Shown here in pieces: positions 31,074-34,017 of a DNA stretch of 34,017 nt. The DNA comes from a virus: positions 15,810-49,826 of the IMG/VR virus record IMGVR_UViG_3300000115_000023; one strand, written 5' to 3'. The stretch's first letter is position 1. Each line of letters begins with the position of its first letter. The notes under the pieces were generated by a model. That model ran no database searches. It had not been told where the DNA came from and worked only from the letters and a program-made list of their open reading frames with translations. The position numbers were made by a program, and so were the translations under genes.

Positions 31074-31545
31074 CAACGTAGCAGTCCCGTCTCCATACGC
31101 TCTGACCATCAGTGAATTCAAAGCTCTGAAGGGTCAAGAACTTGGGGCTGTATACTTTTTCGCTGACCACAACTCCCCCTACGCTGCTTACGATATTGAG
31201 GAAAGGGAAGTAAAAATACAGCAAGACCTGAAGATTAAGTTTAGTACTAAGGTGTTTGCAGCTATAGATAAATATAACGAACTCTCTGAGACTCATGCAG
31301 TTAAACTACTCAAAGCAGCTCGTCATTCTATCAACAAACTGGAGGAGTACTTCCGTACTATAGACCTGACTGCGATAGACGATCACGGTAAACCTATATA
31401 CTCAGCAAAAGACCTCATCACTAACCTAGAGAAGATGGGTAAAGTAGTAGAAGGTTTGGATAAGCTAGAGGAGCTGGTTAAAAAGCAGCAGGCTAAGAAT
31501 AACCCTAACCGTGGTGGGGTTGTAACAAACAAGTACTCTAACTGA
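31048..31545 (+). CDS. Candidate small terminase subunit
   Basis: 165 residues directly before the large terminase (1-base overlap). The helical body (KVFAAIDKYNELSETHAVKL, then LKAARHSINKLEEYFRTIDL and EKMGKVVEGLDKLEELVKKQ) ends in a Gly/Asn tail. This gene shape and place recur in Bacteroidota phages upstream of terL. A small terminase recognises the packaging site and regulates the motor; no helix-turn-helix is certain, so the name is from position and architecture. Confidence 0.6.
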   Translation: MRELIIVSNNVAVPSPYALTISEFKALKGQELGAVYFFADHNSPYAAYDIEEREVKIQQDLKIKFSTKVFAAIDKYNELSETHAVKLLKAARHSINKLEEYFRTIDLTAIDDHGKPIYSAKDLITNLEKMGKVVEGLDKLEELVKKQQAKNNPNRGGVVTNKYSN

Positions 31546-33497
31546 TGTTTAAGAATAGTCTAAAGTATTCCCCTGCAGCTGAGCACTACCTGGATAAAGG
31601 TTTCTACACAGATGCTATACCCGGGACTAAAGAATACTACGACTATTGGGATCAGCAAAAGAATAGGTGTCTAACAGGGTACTTGGACATTACTGGGTAT
31701 CACTACTTCTACTTAAACTTCTGCCCTATCGACAGAGTCATAGATGACTTCCTTCCTGACGGTACTAAGATTGCACGTAGGGACCGCACATTCCCTGCAT
31801 TCTATGATGGGGACTATGAGTACTTCCACTCTATAGACAGAGCACGAAAAGAGAACAAGCACATAGTAGTACTAAAAGCTAGACGTAAAGGCTTCTCCTA
31901 CAAAGCAGGGGCTATGCTAGCACGCAACTACTTCCTAATGCGTAACTCTAAGAACTACGTATTCGCATCTCAAAAAGAATACCTCATCGGAGATGGACTT
32001 CTATCCAAAGCATGGGACTTCCTTTCTTTCATAGATGATAACACTGCATGGACACAGCCACGTCTGCGTGACCGTGAGATGCACAAACAGTCAGGATATA
32101 AGAAGAATGTTAACGGTGCTGACGTAGAGCTTGGGATGAAATCCCAGATAATAGGGGTCTCACTTAAAGACAATCCTGATAAAGTACGTGGTAAAGCAGG
32201 GGACCTCATATTCTTTGAGGAAGCAGGCTCTTTTGGGGGATTGCTTAAAGCATGGGAAGTGGCTATGCCTACTATGCGTCAAGGCTCTAAGACTCTGGGA
32301 ACTATGGTAGCATTCGGTACAGGTGGAGAAGAAGGAGTTGGGTTTGACGGTATGGAAGAACTATTCTATCACCCTGACTCTTATGATTGCTTAGCCTTTG
32401 ATAATGAGTGGGATGCAGGAGCTATGGGAACTAAGTGTGGGTACTTTGTTCCTATATATAACAACCTAGATGGGTTTATAGACGACGATGGTAACTCGCA
32501 GGTACAAGAAGCTAGAGAGCACGAAGAAGCACAAAGAGAGAAGAAGAAAGGGGCGAACGACCCTAAGGCTCTTGATCAGTATACAGCTGAGCATCCGTTC
32601 ACTCCTCAAGAAGCTACTCTGCAAGTAACAGCTAACTTGTTTGATGTCACCTCACTCAAAGAGCAGTACAACAAGATTAAAGTTCATGATTTGCAGAACG
32701 AGGGTACAGCGGGGGTATTGTACTACAACAAAGACAAAGCCATAGCCTTTCGCCCATCCCCAGATGTAACCCCAGTATACAAGTTCCCGCACAGGAAAGG
32801 AGATAAAACAGAAGGGGCAGTAGTTATGTACGAGTCTCCGTATACAACCAAAGAAGGGGAAGTACCACACAACTTATACTTCCTGTGTCATGACCCGTAC
32901 GCACAAGAGAAGTCTGGATCTAATGAATCACTCGGGGCAGCTTTTGTAATGAAGCGCCCTAACAATCTATCTAAACCTGACGACATAATAGTAGCAAGCT
33001 ATGTTGGAAGACCCCAAACACAAGACGAGTACAACCGCAATCTATTTATGCTGGCTGAATACTACAACGCCAAGATTGGGTTCGAGAATGACCGTGGAGA
33101 GATCATTGCTTACGCCAAGAGATATCGCAAACTTCATAAACTACAGGAGGAGTTTGAGATGCTGGATAAGAAAGAGCTGAAATCTAAGAACGTTAGACGT
33201 CAGTATGGGATGCATATGACCGAGCAACGTAAGCGTCAAGGTGAGCTATATATAAGAGACTGGTTAATAACACCACGGCATACCGACGAAGACGGGAATA
33301 CAACACTAAATTTGCACAGAATCTACGACCCAGCTCTACTTCAAGAGCTCATAAAGTTTAACCATAAAGGAAACTTTGATAGGGTCATGGCTTTCATGGT
33401 TGGAATGTACCATACCAGAGAGCTATATAATAAAGAGGTCGTTGAAATCCTCCAAGACGGTGCCGGTGATGAGTGGTTTGACCGTATATATCAATAA
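31545..33497 (+). CDS. terL: Large terminase subunit (packaging ATPase-nuclease)
   Basis: 650 residues. The ATPase domain has a variant Walker A VLKARRKGFSYKAG (109-122) and Walker B LIFFEEAG (221-228), with the coupling motif GTMVAFGTG. The nuclease domain has YFLCHDPYA (445-453, Asp450) and GFENDRGE (512-519, Glu514/Asp516) as RNase-H-like metal ligands. It packages DNA into the prohead and cuts concatemers. It lies directly between the candidate small terminase and the portal gene, the standard packaging order. Confidence 0.95.
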   Translation: MFKNSLKYSPAAEHYLDKGFYTDAIPGTKEYYDYWDQQKNRCLTGYLDITGYHYFYLNFCPIDRVIDDFLPDGTKIARRDRTFPAFYDGDYEYFHSIDRARKENKHIVVLKARRKGFSYKAGAMLARNYFLMRNSKNYVFASQKEYLIGDGLLSKAWDFLSFIDDNTAWTQPRLRDREMHKQSGYKKNVNGADVELGMKSQIIGVSLKDNPDKVRGKAGDLIFFEEAGSFGGLLKAWEVAMPTMRQGSKTLGTMVAFGTGGEEGVGFDGMEELFYHPDSYDCLAFDNEWDAGAMGTKCGYFVPIYNNLDGFIDDDGNSQVQEAREHEEAQREKKKGANDPKALDQYTAEHPFTPQEATLQVTANLFDVTSLKEQYNKIKVHDLQNEGTAGVLYYNKDKAIAFRPSPDVTPVYKFPHRKGDKTEGAVVMYESPYTTKEGEVPHNLYFLCHDPYAQEKSGSNESLGAAFVMKRPNNLSKPDDIIVASYVGRPQTQDEYNRNLFMLAEYYNAKIGFENDRGEIIAYAKRYRKLHKLQEEFEMLDKKELKSKNVRRQYGMHMTEQRKRQGELYIRDWLITPRHTDEDGNTTLNLHRIYDPALLQELIKFNHKGNFDRVMAFMVGMYHTRELYNKEVVEILQDGAGDEWFDRIYQ

Positions 33498-33508
33498 TTT
33501 TGCAACAC

Positions 33509-34017
33509 ATGTATGGACAAGCTAATCTCCCTAAACAGCGTATCCCAAAGTCTCAGAAGACTAAGAAATGGAGGGAAGAGTGCGTTGAAGCATATATAGA
33601 CCTGTCTAAGTTCGGGGTCAGTGAGCGCCGATCATACTTGAAGTCGCTGTATGATTACTACAACGGTGTCATCGACGAGCAAGACTACCGGTACGTGCTT
33701 AAGCCATACGGCAAGACAAGGAATAACTTCCCATCTAAGCTACGTAACTACCCTATCATCAAGCCTATCATAGACTTGCTGTTAGGAGAGAAAGCTAAGA
33801 GACCTCTCAACTATACTGTTACAGTAACTAACGCTGACAGTACATCCATCAAAGAGCAGGAAAAGCATGCTATGCTTATGCAGATGGCTAACCAGATGTT
33901 TGAGCAAAAGGTAGCTCCCCAAGAAGGAGTAGAGAAACCACCGATTCCTCAGCAAATAATGGAGGAGTTTGAGCGTACATATGTAGACAGCCGCGCACTG
34001 AAAGGTCAAGCTGCTAT
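33509..34017 (+). CDS. Portal protein, N-terminal part (3' partial)
   Basis: The ATG at 33509, 11 bases after terL, starts a frame that stays open to the right edge (169 codons seen). The N-terminus (MYGQANLPKQR) is followed by LKSLYDYYNGVIDEQDYRYV and NYPIIKPIIDLLLGEKAKRP, the conserved start of crAss-like portal proteins, then a polar helical region (MLMQMANQMFEQK). The portal is the dodecameric ring through which terminase pumps DNA. It is the first visible head gene. Confidence 0.88.
   Translation, partial: MYGQANLPKQRIPKSQKTKKWREECVEAYIDLSKFGVSERRSYLKSLYDYYNGVIDEQDYRYVLKPYGKTRNNFPSKLRNYPIIKPIIDLLLGEKAKRPLNYTVTVTNADSTSIKEQEKHAMLMQMANQMFEQKVAPQEGVEKPPIPQQIMEEFERTYVDSRALKGQAA

Noticed and set aside
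1-34017. Stop-codon reassignment (TAG or TGA read as sense), known in some crAss-like phages
   Set aside because: Long genes read through cleanly with the standard code, and TAG ends genes inside terminators at 8203 and 14682; no suppressor tRNA was seen.
1-34017. Integrase, lysogeny repressor, insertion sequence or CRISPR array
   Set aside because: Looked for by motif and repeat pattern; none seen.

Overview
The window is a stretch of a tailed double-stranded DNA phage genome, most likely a crAss-like phage (order Crassvirales). Four things point there together: a giant plus-strand protein carrying a GSDFDVDK catalytic loop like that of the crAss-like virion RNA polymerase, fused to an HEFGH metalloprotease-like motif; a compact minus-strand replication block (family A polymerase, DnaB-type helicase, zinc-less DnaG-type primase, SF2 helicase, RecA-like ATPase, putative SSB, exonuclease, UDG); rIIA/rIIB-like genes; and a plus-strand packaging block ending in a large terminase and a portal protein of crAss-like type. 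A host in Bacteroidota is inferred from the phage type and from a few TAnnTTTG promoter-like sites. I saw no integrase, lysogeny repressor, rRNA gene or CRISPR array. The standard code fits, and TAG is used as a stop.

Layout. 1-8178 (+): C-terminal part of the giant virion RNA polymerase, open at the left edge. A bidirectional terminator at 8194-8217 separates it from a long convergent minus-strand region (8203 to about 28727). Read in its own direction from right to left, that region starts with small early-type genes (28727 to 26253), which include membrane peptides, a zinc-ribbon protein and a non-coding structured stretch ending in an odd tRNA-like element. Next come an insulated 199-codon gene, a DUF1287 peptidoglycan-hydrolase-like gene, DNA polymerase, tRNA-Arg(UCU), a small membrane protein, tRNA(CAU), a DnaA-domain-IV-like protein, the SF2 helicase, two Myb/SANT-like proteins, a DnaB-type helicase, a RecA-like ATPase, an SSB-like protein, primase and a PD-(D/E)XK nuclease. 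A terminator then precedes the last operon: rIIA, rIIB, 5'-3' exonuclease, an unknown gene, UDG and a DUF1599/MazG-like protein.

Around 28728-28823 the direction of transcription switches. To the right lie a 42-residue basic protein with a bidirectional terminator, a possible TTG-started minus-strand gene, a T7-lysozyme-type amidase, a GroES-like co-chaperonin, several small DNA-binding or zinc proteins, a candidate small terminase, the large terminase, and the portal gene, which runs off the right edge.

Working model (inference): the virion polymerase enters with the DNA and transcribes early genes. The minus-strand operons replicate and repair the genome, and rIIAB may guard against host or prophage interference. 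The plus-strand genes package DNA, fold structural proteins and lyse the cell. Genes are tightly packed, with many 4-base ATGA couplings and unusually long out-of-phase overlaps (35-116 bases). Several stop codons lie inside terminator hairpins.
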